Source: Symbiodinium microadriaticum
Lineage: Eukaryota; Sar; Dinophyceae; Suessiales; Symbiodiniaceae
Length of the DNA: 64,000 bases
Assembly (NCBI GenBank): GCA_001939145.1
Contig: LSRX01000129.1
Span: 237,393-301,392 of the forward strand
Direction: 5' to 3'
Each line of letters starts with the position of its first letter. Position 1 is the stretch's first letter. Positions 52,367-63,547 of the stretch are shown here, in pieces. A program made the position numbers and the translations under genes. A model generated the notes under the pieces. It made no database searches, was not told the origin of the DNA, and saw only the letters and a list, made by a program, of their open reading frames with translations.

Positions 52367-53330
52367 GGGTGATCGACGTACTTTCCGTCATAGGTCGAAA
52401 GACATGAAGCCGAAATCTTGAACCCTACCAGCCCACAACCACAAGGGGTTAGAAGCGGGCTTCTTGGCTTTATCGCTCTGAGCTTCGAGTTGTGAGGACT
52501 AGCCTTTGTGGCCTGGGGGGGGGCTTACGATTTCGGTTCCTCTAAGGCAAAGGGCTTTGCGGTGCATTCGTAGTGTGTTTTGCATGCAAAACATCGTTGT
52601 CCTCATTGCGAAGCAAATGGCATCGATCCTATAAACCCCCTGTGCACAGTAATCCTGTTAACCCCCAAGCCCCAAAGAATTGGGGGCAGCGCCATCTCCC
52701 CTGTAGGTGATCTCCAGCACTGGCATCGTCGCTGAAGTTTGGTCCACCCTCCACTTCCTAGGTCTGGGTTTGGGGTTTCTCTACGTAAACCCAACAACGT
52801 GGCACCTTATTTTGGTTACAATATTTTCTGATTATGTTGCCCCTAGCCATGAAAAAGGTGTCCACCACAAAATAGGTTTCCGCGAAAAAGGTACTACATT
52901 GCAACCAGGTGCTGTTTAGGGTGTGGCGTTCGCGTTTCAGGGTCTGGGGTTTACAGGTGGCTTGTCAAGGTCAAAGCGCTCACTAGTAAGGTGTGTTTGG
53001 CACATCTGAAGCCCTACTAAGATGGGCAGTTGGACACGTGGGGCTAGGGCTTTCGGCTGTGAAGTTCTAAGGGCTTGCCGGCGTGGGCGCTCTGTCATCT
53101 CTGCTTATTCATTAGTTAATGGCTTTAGGGTTCCGGTTTTGCGGCTGCAGCTAGGGAAGTGCAAAAGGGCGACGGCTAGAATTCTGGGTGCGGGGTTATT
53201 TGCTGGTGGCTTCAAGTTGCGGGTATAGTATTGATGCCTGGCACACATCAAAACCGTAAAACCCTACTTACAAGAACCCCCCTAAACAGCAAACCTACAA
53301 CCAAACCCTGCCCTATACCTTAAAACTTAT
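52367..53330. other. Mostly unique sequence
   Basis: The interval 52400-53240 is nearly free of heptamers. It has open frames of 64-70 codons (52603-52919 and 53022-53228), all unrecognised. One (52707-52919) is hydrophobic in its middle third. Confidence 0.35.
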
Positions 53331-53450
53331 AGTTAAACCCTATCCCCTAAACCCTAACCCTAAACTTTAAACTCCCAAAGCCCCAACGCACCAAAACTCC
53401 GAAATCCTGAACCCCTAGAGCCCTAAGCCGCTGATCCCCCAGATCCTACC
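53331..53450 (-). repeat. Degenerate telomere-like run (C strand)
   Basis: CCCTAAACC, CCCCAACGC and GAACCCCTAG words. Confidence 0.78.
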
Positions 53451-53666
53451 TGGGGCTACCTTGCAATGACTTCCGGTTTAGGTTCAGGGCTTAGGTTTAG
53501 GGTTTAGGGCTTAGCTTCTCTTTTGAAAACCAATCGCATGAATCTTTAGAAACCTCCGCGCGCAAAATACACAACATGTGGCTTAGCCCCAAACCCCAAA
53601 CGCCAAGCCTGACAGCCCCTAAACCCTACAAGCCCTAAGCCTTAAGCCTAAACCGACGCCATATAA

Positions 53667-53747
53667 ACCCTAAACCTATAAGCCATATAAGCCCTAAGCC
53701 CTAAAACCCTAAACCTATAAGCCATATAAGCCCTAAGCCCTAAACCC
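53667..53747 (-). repeat. ~40 bp tandem duplication of telomere-like words
   Basis: CCCTAAACCTATAAGCCATA, TAAGCCCTAAGCCCTAAA occurs at about 53668 and 53707 with almost no difference. Confidence 0.92.
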
Positions 53748-54055
53748 TGGCAGCCCCAAAGATCAACCCTTCCGAACTCCGAAGTTCAATTCCTGAAACC
53801 TTTAGGGTTTAGGGTTTAAGAGCACTGTAAGGTTATTTTGTGGGGTTGGAGGGATCAGAAGTTTAAGAGGCTCGCGGCTCGTGGTTTTGCGGGAACGGGT
53901 TTAGGGCTTTAGGGGTTGGAAGGTATCGGGCTTCATGCGACATGTGCTTCCTCAACCGGCACGTGGATTTCAAGGTGAAGTTGCGGCCGGAAGCGTGGGG
54001 CCATGCATACTTCTCTACAACCTAGGCAAGAGAACAGCAAGAGCCCCACAACTTC

Positions 54056-54092
54056 ACACGCACACACACACACACACGTGTGTGTGCGTGCT
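54056..54092. repeat. CA/TG microsatellite
   Basis: CACACA followed by GTGTGTG, an imperfect self-complementary tract. Confidence 0.92.
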
Positions 54093-54837
54093 CTCAACAG
54101 AAACAGTAGCGCTACCACAGAGTCGCCAAGCTTCATGATCCATGGGCGCCCAGACCTGGGGGCGCGATGCAGCATACTTACATGGGGACTTTCAGGGACC
54201 GGTGCTCCTAAAGGAGCAGAAAATTCTGTCAGGTTTCCATTCCTAAACCCTAAACCCTAAACCCATGCTCTTTGGGATGTATAGTAGGAAGCCCTAAGAC
54301 CTAGGACCTAGACCGGATTTTCCCGGCTCTGGAGCTGGCAGGCTTTACGCCTCCTTCTAAAGGCTGCTGCAATGGTACTATGAGGGTTCCTGTTTAGCGT
54401 ACTTAGGACTGTTCACAGCGCCAACAGGGCAAAGAACTAGTCCTTGAGCAGTGTAGGGTGGAGTGCTTCGACTAGCCTAAACCCTAAACCCTAAGAGGTT
54501 CATAAAAGGAGAAGGATCTTCATCTTCCACCTTACCAGGACGGTACTTCCTGAATCTGGTCGGGATTGAGGCATTGGGACGAACAGACATCCCACACATG
54601 CATGTTACAAATGCAACAAGTTCACCAAATAGCTGTAAACAAAGCCTGGCTGTGGCTATCATGTCTATAACTCGACTGTACAACCCTTCGCAAGACTCCA
54701 AAACTGGACGACAGAGCCTGGGCACTTCGTGGCATAGGGCATCTCTTGCGCACGAGTACATACACACGCAGACTTGTATATGCATGCGCAACCTCGAGCA
54801 CAGGTGTCTCCGTGTAGATTCGTATGTGTGTATAGAA
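54093..54837. other. Mostly unique sequence
   Basis: C-strand words at 54243-54266 and 54478-54495. Open frames at 54477-54791 (-) and 54574-54843 (+) overlap, with no domain recognised. Confidence 0.38.
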
Positions 54838-54965
54838 GTATAATATATATATATATATATATATAATAAATCATATTATATATACACACAACACATAACA
54901 TATCCATACGTGCACGTAGACACATAATTCCATGTGTGTGTGTGTGTGTCTGCGTGTGCATGTGC
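54838..54965. repeat. TA and TG microsatellites
   Basis: TA runs (54841-54882) and a GTGTGTG run (54932-54960), with short unique text between. Confidence 0.9.
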
Positions 54966-55164
54966 CTTTTACCGTACAGGTTTAGGACTAGTTCCATAAA
55001 GTGAAGGTACATGGGTTACACCTGCTGCTTCTGCAACGGGCAGTGAAATTCGCTCAGGCAGGGGCAGCACAGCGGCACGGCGCGCCTCATTGGCGGCAAC
55101 CTTCACATAAGTCCATCTGAAGCCCTGAAACCCCCAAACCTTACATATCAAGGTCTTTGGGCAC

Positions 55165-55220
55165 AAAATGTATACACACATATGTGTGTGTATATATATA
55201 TATACACACACACGCTTTAT
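55165..55220. repeat. CA/TA microsatellite
   Basis: TGTGTG, TATATA and CACACA tracts in sequence. Confidence 0.9.
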
Positions 55221-56382
55221 AATGTACACACATACGCATATATTGCTCGTACAAACCCCTGTAACCACCAGCTCAGAGTCTAGAGCTTAGGGTTAGGAGC
55301 CAAGGAGACCAAACACACTTAGCCTCCAAGAGCACATGGAGTGTCCATTTAGGTCCGAACTCATTCCTGAATAGAACCTTCACACTGTGGGGGTGGAAGA
55401 GGCCCGTATGTTTGAATCAGCCAGAAGCAAGAGAACATATTTAGGTAGTAATTCACTGAAGGGTTTACAGTGTTAGGCTTTAGGGCGTAGTGTCAAGGTT
55501 CCTAGGGCTGTAAAGCTTGAGGGTGGACGGCTTAGTTCTTCTGGGTGTCTTTCGTTTTCGGAAGCAGCTCTGTGACTGGCTCTACTGGTTCGCTCATATG
55601 GTAAGAGGCAGGGAAAACCGGTAGATCGAATTTACCAATCTGCAGATTCCGCGTGGGCGCAATACTCACTAGATCTTATTCGTCTCTCTCACAAGATGCT
55701 GTGGCCTCCTGAAACCTTCGGAGACGAAGCAGCCGCATAACCCTCAAGGGCCCAGCATGAATCAACACAGCACTCGGAGAAACAGGTGGACTTTTGTGGA
55801 ATCGCACATTATCGCACATGCTATGAATCCCGGCTTGGAGCTTTCTTTCACGTGAGTGATGGCATCCCGGCTTCCAAGATCTTCGAACGAGACAAGGGTT
55901 TAGGGTTTAGGGGTTGAGGGTTTAAGATTTAGGGAACACTTCACTGCCATTCAGACACACTTCTGACAGCCAGCCTCCAAGACGAAACTTCAGAGCCTTG
56001 CCCCTTTTGACAAGGGACTCTGGTCTCCATGTTAGCTTTGCCATACGAAACCCGAAACTCGAAACCAAAATCCTGAAACCCCTAGCCGCTGAACCCCAAG
56101 ACTGTCACGACTTGAAGAAAGAGGGAAACTAAGGATTTAGGGTTTAGGGTTTGGGGTTTAGGTTGAAGGTTCAGGGGGAAATAGAGGCTTGAGGTTTAGG
56201 GCTCACGGAACCTAAGCTCCCAAAGCCCTGAACATATCAGAAATAAACCATCCAAACCAAACCTGCAGTGAACCTTTAACACCGTTCGATTCCCTGAAAC
56301 CCTATACTAAAACATGTACTACCTTCCTAAATCCTAGGAACCGTTAAAGGAGCCCTTGAAGCATTCCTTGAAGGAACCCTTC
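55221..56382. other. Unique sequence with sparse heptamers
   Basis: Heptamer words at 55270-55300, 55890-55930, 56040-56100 and 56130-56170. No supported open frame. Confidence 0.45.
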
Positions 56383-56495
56383 CCTTAAGGACCAAATGAC
56401 CCTTAAAAGGAGGGGCCCTATACCCTTATACTAAGAATCCCTATATGGTTTATGAACCTGAAACCCTTTTCGGGTTCATTCCGTCTTTACGGTTT
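56383..56495. mobile_element. Fold-back element, family C (copy 2)
   Basis: CCTTAAGGACCAAATGACCC, TTAAAAGGAGGGGCCCTATA, TATGGTTTATGAACCTGAAA. It is the reverse of copy 1. The right end past CGGGTTCATTCCGTC is decayed. Confidence 0.82.
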
Positions 56496-56599
56496 TAAAG
56501 CACCACCAAATTAAAAAATCACCCGGCCGTCTCGGAAGAACCCAGGCCGCCCTCGCCGTAGAGGAAAGTCCGGGCTGCAGCTTCCGCATCGAAGGCCTC

Positions 56600-56780
56600 G
56601 TGAAGGGTTTAGGGGTTTAGGGTTTAGAGGTTTAGGGTTTTGGTTTTAGTAAACCCTAAACCCGAAACCCCAAACCGGGGTTTAGAGGTTTAGGGGTTTA
56701 GGGCTGAGGGTTCAGGGTTTGGGAGTCGGGAGGTTTAGGGTTTTGGGGTGTAGAGGTTTAGGGGTTTGGGGTGAGGATTG
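56600..56780. repeat. Telomere-like run with internal orientation switch
   Basis: G-strand units (56600-56650), then C-strand units (56651-56675), then G-strand units again (56678-56775). The switch occurs without intervening unique DNA, so the C-strand part and its flanks can form a hairpin. Confidence 0.92.
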
Positions 56781-56935
56781 CGAAAGCAAAAGCCCCAGAC
56801 CTGGCATCATGTCTTCCTCCCAACATACGGCCGGGCCGAGGCGGACGACGCTCAGCGTTTAAAATTAGGCTTCCTTCTTGGCTTCCTTAAAGGGATCTAT
56901 AAGGGTTTCTATAGGGTTTCTAAAAGGGTACTAAA

Positions 56936-57035
56936 ATGGTATTTCTCTAAATTAGGGTCCCTTTTCGGGTCCTTATATAAGGGTGCCTTACTATCTTGGG
57001 GACTTTAAAAGGGACCTGTAGAGAACCACCCATAT
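56936..57035. mobile_element. Fold-back element, family F (copy 3)
   Basis: Left end ATGGTATTTCTCTAAATTAG, GGTCCCTTTTCGGG; right end CTTTAAAAGGGACCTGTAGA, GAACCACCCATAT. The arms are inverted repeats with a few mismatches. This is the copy that defines both ends of the family. Confidence 0.85.
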
Positions 57036-57462
57036 CGAACACATACGCAGGTATCCAATGTCGAAAGAGCACGGAAGCAGCCATGGCCTCTGCATGTCGC
57101 AGGAGCTGTGCACCTGACGATCAAGGATAACTACGGTTTTTGGTCAAGGGTGTAAGGCACATGGCTTCGATTTTGGGTGTTGACGGGTTGCGTTCATGGT
57201 TTGGTATGCATCTAGATCTCGTTTCGGAGTTAGGTTTTCCTGGGTCGCGGCTTGGCTCTCTTAGTTGCTACTATAAACATACAATGTAAACAAGAGGTCA
57301 TGAGCATGAAGACCCAAACCCGAATCGCCCCTCCCTTTTCTTGTAGGGCTTGGGGTTTAGGGTTGAGGGTTTACGGCGCCAACTGTCCCACTGCGCTTTA
57401 AAGGAGCCTCACAAGTCGGCAGTGTGCTGTTCTTCTCTCACGCTCTCGATCCCTGTGAAGCA
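57036..57462. other. Unique sequence
   Basis: A single heptamer cluster at 57350-57372. No gene is seen. Confidence 0.45.
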
Positions 57463-57551
57463 TCCCGAACCCTCCAGGTGCCTACTACATAGGGCCCTCT
57501 GGAGGCTCTGGTATCCTATATAATTATAGTAGATACCTGGGGGGTTAGGGC
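57463..57551. mobile_element. Fold-back element, family A (copy 6)
   Basis: CCCGAACCCTCCAGGTGCCT at the left, AGTAGATACCTGGGGGGTTA at the right. It has an expanded centre (CTCTGGAGGCTCTGG) and more mismatches than the other copies. Confidence 0.8.
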
Positions 57552-57748
57552 ATAAGTAAGGCTTGGGTTGCATGGCTCCCTTGCGTGCGGCTGTCAGGCT
57601 GTGATGGCCCACAAGCTTCAGGCCCATGACCACACTCTACATCTTGAATCCCTGGCACCATCTTGAAATCATGAACGCTTCTTACGAGCCCGTGCTCCAT
57701 GATGCTTCACGCAAAATATAAGCCAGGTCTGGGAGGGCACACAAACCT

Positions 57749-57860
57749 TACCTTAAGGACCAAATGACCCTTAAAAGCAGGGGCCCTATATCCTTATACT
57801 AAGAATCCCTATATGGTTTATGAACCTGAAACCCTTTTAGGGTTCATCTCGTCTTTAAGC
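57749..57860. mobile_element. Fold-back element, family C (copy 3)
   Basis: TTACCTTAAGGACCAAATGA, CCCTTAAAAGCAGGGGCCCT, TATGGTTTATGAACCTGAAA, then CCCTTTTAGGGTTCATC. It is very close to copy 2 and lies only 1.3 kb from it. Confidence 0.87.
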
Positions 57861-58013
57861 TTTCAAGCGCTGACATCTCAAGGCTCTCTGACAAGCCCAA
57901 ACGCCTTGTGAGGCCCTGGTCGTGCCCACGCGCTTCGCTTTCGAAGTGATGGTGCGCCTTCCCAACGCATCAAGGAAATTGTTTTTGAGGCGTTGACTTA
58001 ATTGGCTTGAAAG

Positions 58014-58079
58014 CCCTAAACCCTAAACCCTTTCTAGGGTTTGTAACCCTAAACCCTAAACCCTTTACAGGGTTTGTAG
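58014..58079. repeat. 33 bp tandem duplication of C-strand plus G-strand heptamers
   Basis: CCCTAAACCCTAAACCCTTT, then CTAGGGTTTGTAA (58014-58046) is repeated with two changes at 58047-58079. Each unit can fold, because AAACCCT faces AGGGTTT within the unit. Confidence 0.92.
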
Positions 58080-58188
58080 CTGCTCAACATCCAGCACCTC
58101 TGGTTCCAGCTCTCAAACTCCGAACTCTGAACCCTGCTCCCGGAAACTTGCGCGACAGGTAGGGTTTGGGGGCCCTATAAACCTTACC

Positions 58189-58278
58189 TGGACCCTTAAG
58201 AACCTTCCTTTTTGGGGCTCCTTACTTTGATTTTATTTCCTTATAAATAACTCCTTAAAAAGGTAGGGTCCTTTGGGG
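58189..58278. mobile_element. Fold-back element, family H (copy 3)
   Basis: GGACCCTTAAGAACCTTCCT, TTTTGGGG at the left, CCTTAAAAAGGTAGGGTCCT, TTGGGG at the right, with an AT-rich centre ending TTTCCTTATAAATAA. Confidence 0.8.
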
Positions 58279-58591
58279 CCTAGGGAAACCCTGAACTTTT
58301 TGGGCCCTGAGACCCATAGCCCAAAACCAGGGCCGTTCTTCCACGGCAAAGAGCAAGCCGGGAGCTCTGGCTCAGGGCGTTTAGGCGTTTTGGGGTTAAG
58401 GCGACACCACAGAGAAAAAAAGGGGAGAAGCAAACCCTCAGCCCGAAAGCAAGATCCAAGCAACAACTCGAAGTCCGAAACCCTGGATACCGGATACTGT
58501 ACCTGACCCTACCCTAATCCCTAAACCCTAAACGCTAAACCCTAAACCCTACCAAAAGAAAGCAACACCTCGCTCTCTCGGAGCGTCCCAA

Positions 58592-59236
58592 TTGGGACTT
58601 CGCCGCAGCACTGGCTTCACTCAGCGTCGGCTTGCAGCAACTCCCATTCTATTCGTAAGCCTCGAATTGCCATATCCAAACCTCAAAACCTCAAGACCCT
58701 ACCAACCTCCCAAAGCTGAGGCTCCCTGCTTGAAGTTCTTGGTCAATCTCGGTGTTCAGAAGCAGTACAACTTCACGATTCGAATTCGTGCCGCTCACCG
58801 ACAATTAAGTTCATCAGGTGCGCTCTCGGGAAGCCAAACTGGGCCCCCTGCGAACTTGCGAACCCAGTATTTATCCACGAGGCTCAGCATGCGAATGCGC
58901 TGCCGCGCGTGTTCTGCAGGGGCTTTGCTTGGCAATTGGGCTCAGATCACGGCCTAGCATGGCCAACAACGCAAACTGTTCCGCCAATTCGGTGGCACCG
59001 AATTAGCCTTGCCTCATCCAGTGATGGGCCTTGAAAAGGGCGCTCAAGGGATTGATCATGGCATTGAGTTGCCCGCAAGGCAGGTAGTCTTTCAGATCAA
59101 TCGGCGTGCCAGTGGCAATGTTGATTGCCCAAAGGCAGAAAGCCAAAACGACTACCCAGAACCTCAAGGATTTCATGTTGGATACAACAGTGTCCTGCTA
59201 GGATTAGGGGTTGAGGGTCTAGGGTCTAGGGTTTAG
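58592..59236 (+). other. Heptamer-free block with two + strand open frames
   Basis: Frames at 58592-58957 (121 codons) and 59009-59236 (75 codons) lie in a ~620 bp block lacking telomere-like words. The first is basic with a Leu/Val-rich middle. The second ends by translating heptamers (Gly-Leu-Gly-Val-Glu-Gly-Leu-Gly), which argues against its tail being coding. An overlapping frame at 58818-59006 is also open. No domain is recognised. Confidence 0.22.
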
Positions 59237-59404
59237 GGTTTAGGGTAATGGGACCCTCATGCCAACGGGGGCTCCCCAAAATTGATTACTGCAAACACGG
59301 GTTTGGGCAAAGCTTTATGGTTCAGAGTTTAGGAAGGAAGCCTTGAAGAGGCCCCCAGCCCAGACACGAAAGAGCCGAATCGAAAATCTTATGAGAACTT
59401 CCTA

Positions 59405-59460
59405 AACCCTGTAAATTTAGGGTTTAGGGTTTAGGGCTTAGGGTTTAGGGTTTAGACCCA
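59405..59460 (+). repeat. Telomere-like run (G strand)
   Basis: Six to seven TTTAGGG units following a short C-strand word at 59401. Confidence 0.9.
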
Positions 59461-59569
59461 TTAACCTTCAAAGGAATCCCTAAACCAACCTTCGCAAGCC
59501 TAGGAAATTGATTCCCAGCTCTGCTTCGAGCCCAGACCTTTAAGCCACCAAGGTCTGAAATCCCTTCTT

Positions 59570-59700
59570 TAGGGTTAGAGTTGAGGGTTTAGGGTTTAGG
59601 GCTTAGGCTTTAGGGCTTAGGGTTTAGGGCTTAGGGTTTAGCGTTTAGGGATTAGGGATTACATAGGGCTTTAGGGTTTAGGGTTTAGCGTCCTGTGTTA
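59570..59700 (+). repeat. Telomere-like run (G strand)
   Basis: TTTAGGG and CTTAGGG units alternate over about 110 bp. Confidence 0.93.
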
Positions 59701-59859
59701 TGATGGCCTGAAGAAATAGAAACCAGGGCTCCTTTGTAACTACGTATTCACAGTACCCCTCAATAAACCCTATTCTAATTCTTCTCATCCTGTCTTCTTG
59801 AAGGGCAAGCTGTTGCCTGAGAGACTTCGCGGGCGGCTTGGCCGTCTTCCTGCATTTAG

Positions 59860-60000
59860 GCTTTATGGACTTAGGGGCTAGAGGCTCAACTAGAGTTTTG
59901 ACTTAGAGTTTAGGGTTTATGGGGTTTGGGATTTAGGGTTTAGGGGCTAGAGGCTTAATTGGGGTTTATAGTCTATAGCTTATAGGGTGGGCAAAGGAGC
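59860..60000 (+). repeat. Degenerate telomere-like run with direct repeat
   Basis: TAGGGGCTAGAGGCT(C/T)AA occurs at 59872 and 59941, 69 bp apart, with diverged heptamers between. Confidence 0.85.
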
Positions 60001-60768
60001 TTAGGGCCCCAGCGAATGTGGTTTGTCTTCAAGTTACAGAGTTGAAGACTTAAGCGTCTGTTGGTGGTCCTTTACCATGAGGAATGCGCGGCTTTATGGA
60101 CTTCTTACAGTCTTAACAAAGGATCCCAAATTGCACTACAGTGGGGATTGAGGTGGAACGTCCAAGGCTGAACGATTTGGATTTTCCATCCTGCTGTAAA
60201 TCCAACCTATTGTACGGTTGGAATCCTACTCTTCGAAAATGCAGCAACCTAGGAGAACGAAGTACTGTTGAGAGCCTGTATAATATGCTATAAGCCCACA
60301 CCACAGTCTGCAGAATCCTTAAACCACGCAGCAGAGCTTGAAGTTCGTTGTTTGGCAGCTTGCAGTGCAAACCTCGTAGCTCACAAGCTTCCTAAACCCT
60401 AAACCCTGAACCCTAATTTATGCTCTACTGTTACAAACCTGTTTATCTGCAGACCTTCCACGGAGGCATCGTTTCCGCAAACCCTTCCGCATCCTGCCAC
60501 GCACAGTCCCAAGTTGCCCCAAGCCGTTTCCGGTCTCCAAGGGGAGCCAGGTTTAGTAGGCATACATCTTTGGCATTCATCTTTAATTAGATTATTGGAT
60601 AGTATATCATATTAGATTATCTTGTAATTGTATTGTACTATAACCTTCCCCCAGCAAAAAAAAAAACGGCTCAAGTGTCATGTGAAGGACTGTCAACTTG
60701 CAACCTGCCCAGGAAGCCAAGTCTGACAAGGTGAATCCGGAAGAGAGCACTCGCCAAGGCAACACGAA
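60001..60768. other. Unique sequence, no supported gene
   Basis: Heptamer words only at 60391-60415. A - strand frame at 60113-60370 (85 codons) is heptamer-free but unrecognised. An AT-rich patch lies at 60575-60665, ending in an A-run of 12. Confidence 0.4.
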
Positions 60769-60769
60769 A

Positions 60770-60860
60770 ACCCTAAACCGTACACCCTAAACCCTAAACC
60801 TTAAACCCTAAACCCCAAAACCCCTAAACCCTGAACCCTAAACCTTTAAAACCCTAATTG
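60770..60860 (-). repeat. Telomere-like run (C strand)
   Basis: CCCTAAA variants in near-tandem. Confidence 0.92.
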
Positions 60861-60969
60861 CCATGCGCCCTCTGGAAGTGCTGGCAAAGGCCAGCGCCCT
60901 TTATTTTCCTTCGTCTGCTCGGGCATTTCCTAAGGTTCTTCTAGGGTTTCGGGTTTAGGGTCCTAAGGA

Positions 60970-61630
60970 AATACCCCATGCTCGATGATCGGAGTTCTTC
61001 GCCGGCTGCTCGCGCCTGCTGCAGCAGCCTCATGGTGGTCAAGTCGGCATCTGAACATGTTCATTCCAGAGAGGCGTACCAACCCAACTGGACAGGCTGT
61101 TGGCGACCACCGAGACTTTCCGATAGCTTCTATGAGGGCTTCCGACGGGTGAGGCGATAAAAGCTTTCAGCCTTCTTGTGGTCTGTCGGTCTCGACAGCC
61201 CTGACACCAGGATGCCATCGTCAAAGTCGTCACATCCTCTCAGGGATTGGTCTAGGGCAATGTCTGCGAGTGCGTTGAACTCAGCTGAAGCCATAGCTCC
61301 AGTATGCATAAGTTGGGACACGAATGCAGTGCCGGCATGAACCTGGGACCTGGACACGAGTCTGACCCTCCCAAAAAACCGAAGGCTGGAAGATGTCTCT
61401 CCGCTTTGACAAGCAATAAACCGCCCTGCTCATCGAGCGATGCGTAAATGCATCGGCACATACCTCGCCGCCTTCAAAGGAATTCCTGGGCTACCAACAC
61501 TAGCAGCTTCATGCACCATCTTCCCACAACAGCTTGGTATTGGAGCCATAAAGCGCAATAAAACCGGAAAACATCTTCTTTGGGGGGGTTCTCAAGCAAC
61601 CCCTACGGTCTACGAGCTCTCCAAATAAGC
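60970..61630. pseudogene. Possible decayed coding segment (unrecognised)
   Basis: A ~660 bp block without heptamers. On the - strand, frames at 61252-61461 and 61130-61357 overlap near an A-run at 61375-61380. One indel in that run would join them into a reading of over 100 protein-like residues. On the + strand, 60978-61160 and 61440-61628 are also open. The strand is unsettled and no domain is recognised. Decayed gene, two small exons or chance are all possible. Confidence 0.2.
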
Positions 61631-61794
61631 TATATAGGTACCCTTACATAATGAATTAATTAATAACTCTTCATAGTGAGAACAGGGTTTGGGGGACAAT
61701 TGTGCTAGAATTCTAGCGATGCCACAAGGAACCGAAAACCCATACATTCAGACATGAACATCGACACCCCCCCACCCCAATTTTGAGGCCAGGC

Positions 61795-61960
61795 CCTCAA
61801 CCCCCGCCGACATCCCAAAACCCCAAGCTCAACCTCTCCAGTCTAGTGTCTCAAACTGAACCCCACACCCTTATAAAACCCCAGGCCCGAAACCCCAAAC
61901 CCTAAACCTAAACCCACAGCCCTACACCCTAAACCCGAAAACCTGAATCCCAAACTACCC
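61795..61960 (-). repeat. Degenerate telomere-like run (C strand)
   Basis: CCCCAAACC, CCCTAAACC and AACCCGAAAACC words. Confidence 0.75.
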
Positions 61961-62093
61961 AGACCGGCAGTCGGAACCTTGTCGCCGCAGGCCGCTTCAT
62001 AGTCGGGGAGGCAGCAATCTGAGCAGCAGGGATCTCAGGATGGATGGGCCCAAACACTCAATTTGGGAGTTTCCGCACATAAGGGGTTCCCTA

Positions 62094-62152
62094 ATTTGGG
62101 GTCCTTATAAGAAGGATCCTACTAATTATTAGGGTACCATATTAGGGTCCGT
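62094..62152 (+). mobile_element. Dispersed element, family J (copy 2)
   Basis: TTTGGGGTCCTTATAAGAAG, GATCCTACTAATTATTAGGG, TACCATATTAG. It matches the - strand of 3284-3345. Confidence 0.6.
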
Positions 62153-62168
62153 ATTTTCGGACACCCCC

Positions 62169-62267
62169 ATATGGGTAGTTCTCTCAACTAGGGCCCCTTG
62201 TAAGTCTCCAGAAATTAACGGGGGCACCCTCATAAGCGGACCCTACTTTACAGAACTGCCCATATAA
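62169..62267. mobile_element. Fold-back element, family F (copy 4)
   Basis: TATGGGTAGTTCTCTCAACT, AGGGCCCCTTG at the left; TACTTTACAGAACTGCCCAT, ATA at the right. The ends are inverted repeats with several mismatches. Confidence 0.8.
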
Positions 62268-62274
62268 TTATATG

Positions 62275-62318
62275 GCTTTGGGTAGTTCTCTAAGTCAGAG
62301 TCCCATTTTGGATCACCC
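62275..62318 (+). mobile_element. Family F left end (copy 5, truncated)
   Basis: TTTGGGTAGTTCTCTAAGTC, AGAGTCCCATTTTGG stops at a C-strand telomere-like run. It appears truncated at the junction with heptamer DNA. Confidence 0.65.
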
Positions 62319-62420
62319 ACCCTAAACCCTAAACCCCAAACCCTAAAACCCTAGACCTTAAACCCTGAACCCTAAAACCCTAAGGGGCTTGGGGTTTAGG
62401 GGTCTAGGGTTTAGGGTCAC
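62319..62420. repeat. Telomere-like run with orientation switch
   Basis: C-strand heptamers (62319-62383) are followed directly by G-strand heptamers (62384-62418). Confidence 0.92.
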
Positions 62421-62432
62421 TGCAAGGCACTC

Positions 62433-62537
62433 CTGACGAAATGAACTCTAAAAGGGTTTAAGGTTCATAAGTCATATAGGGATTCTTAGTATAAGGGTAT
62501 AGGGCCCCCAATTTTAAGGGTCATTTGGTCCTTAAGG
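62433..62537. mobile_element. Fold-back element, family C (copy 4)
   Basis: CTGACGAAATGAACTCTAAA, AGGGTTTAAGGTTCATAAGT, CATATAGGGATTC at the left; TTTTAAGGGTCATTTGGTCC, TTAAGG at the right. Same orientation as copy 1. The left terminal TTACCTTAAGG has been lost. Confidence 0.83.
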
Positions 62538-62994
62538 AACATGCCCAAATACAACGACGAAACCCCTCAGCACCCTAAATCCAGTTCCTGAACCACACAG
62601 AACCCTGCATGTCAACCACCTCAAGGCTCTCTGACACCCAAGCCTTCAAACACCAGCTCCTATCCTGATAGGTGGGCGGCCATCGTTTAGGAATTTATAG
62701 GTACCGAACAAACCACCGAAACAAAAACCATAAGGCCATAAGATTGAGATCTCCCATAACCCCATCTTTAAGAAAGCCCAGAAGCTTGCAAGATCCCACC
62801 CAAAGCTGTGCTTTTGGGTTCCTGAATTTATCATTTAGGGTCCTCCGAAGGGACGGCTCTCCTTATAAACCGTCTAGATCCATGTGGAACACTCTAACAG
62901 AGAGCCTGCGAAAAGGATGATCTTTTGGTGCCTAATCCCATGGTGGTCGTTTGCATAAACTCCTCGTCATCAACGCCTGCCCTCCCCCCAAGCC

Positions 62995-63108
62995 TAAACC
63001 CTCAACCCTCAACCCTAAAACCCTAAACCCTACATCCTAAACCCTCAACCAGAAACGCTAAACAACCCAAAACCCCCAAACCCTAATCCCTACATCCTAA
63101 ACCCTGAG
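62995..63108 (-). repeat. Telomere-like run (C strand)
   Basis: CCCTAAA, CCCTCAA and CCCTACATCCTAAA variants; the word CCCTACATCCTAAACCCT occurs twice. Confidence 0.88.
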
Positions 63109-63207
63109 GCTCCAAGCCGTGAGAAAGGGCTCCCAAAGATTCCCAGCGGCTGCTGAAACCACAGCGGCAGCACAGTTTGGAGCGGTTCCGGGAGGTCGTC
63201 GTCAGCG

Positions 63208-63310
63208 AGGGTTTAGGGTTTCGGGTCTAGGGATTAAGGTTTAGGGTTGGGTTGAGGGTCTAGGGATTAAGGTCTAAAGTTTAGGGTTTAGGGTTGAGGG
63301 ATGTTAGGGC
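63208..63310 (+). repeat. Telomere-like run (G strand)
   Basis: GGGTCTAGGGATTAAGGT(T/C)T occurs at about 63225 and 63257, with heptamers between. Confidence 0.88.
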
Positions 63311-63547
63311 TCAGTGATTTTGTGGGTGTTGGGTGTAGGGTGTTTATCGTTGCTCGGATTTTAGGGTATGCGGTTGAAGTAGGCTGCAGGACTCAAGGTT
63401 TAGAATCAGGGGTTTAAGGCATTAAGGCTTTGTGCTTCAGGGTTAAGGCTTTAAGGGTTTGAGACTGCTTCTAAGAATCAGGACCGCAACATTAACCGCC
63501 ATGTGGAAGGATATAAAGGGCCGCATCCCTTCCATAGGTATGTGGAC

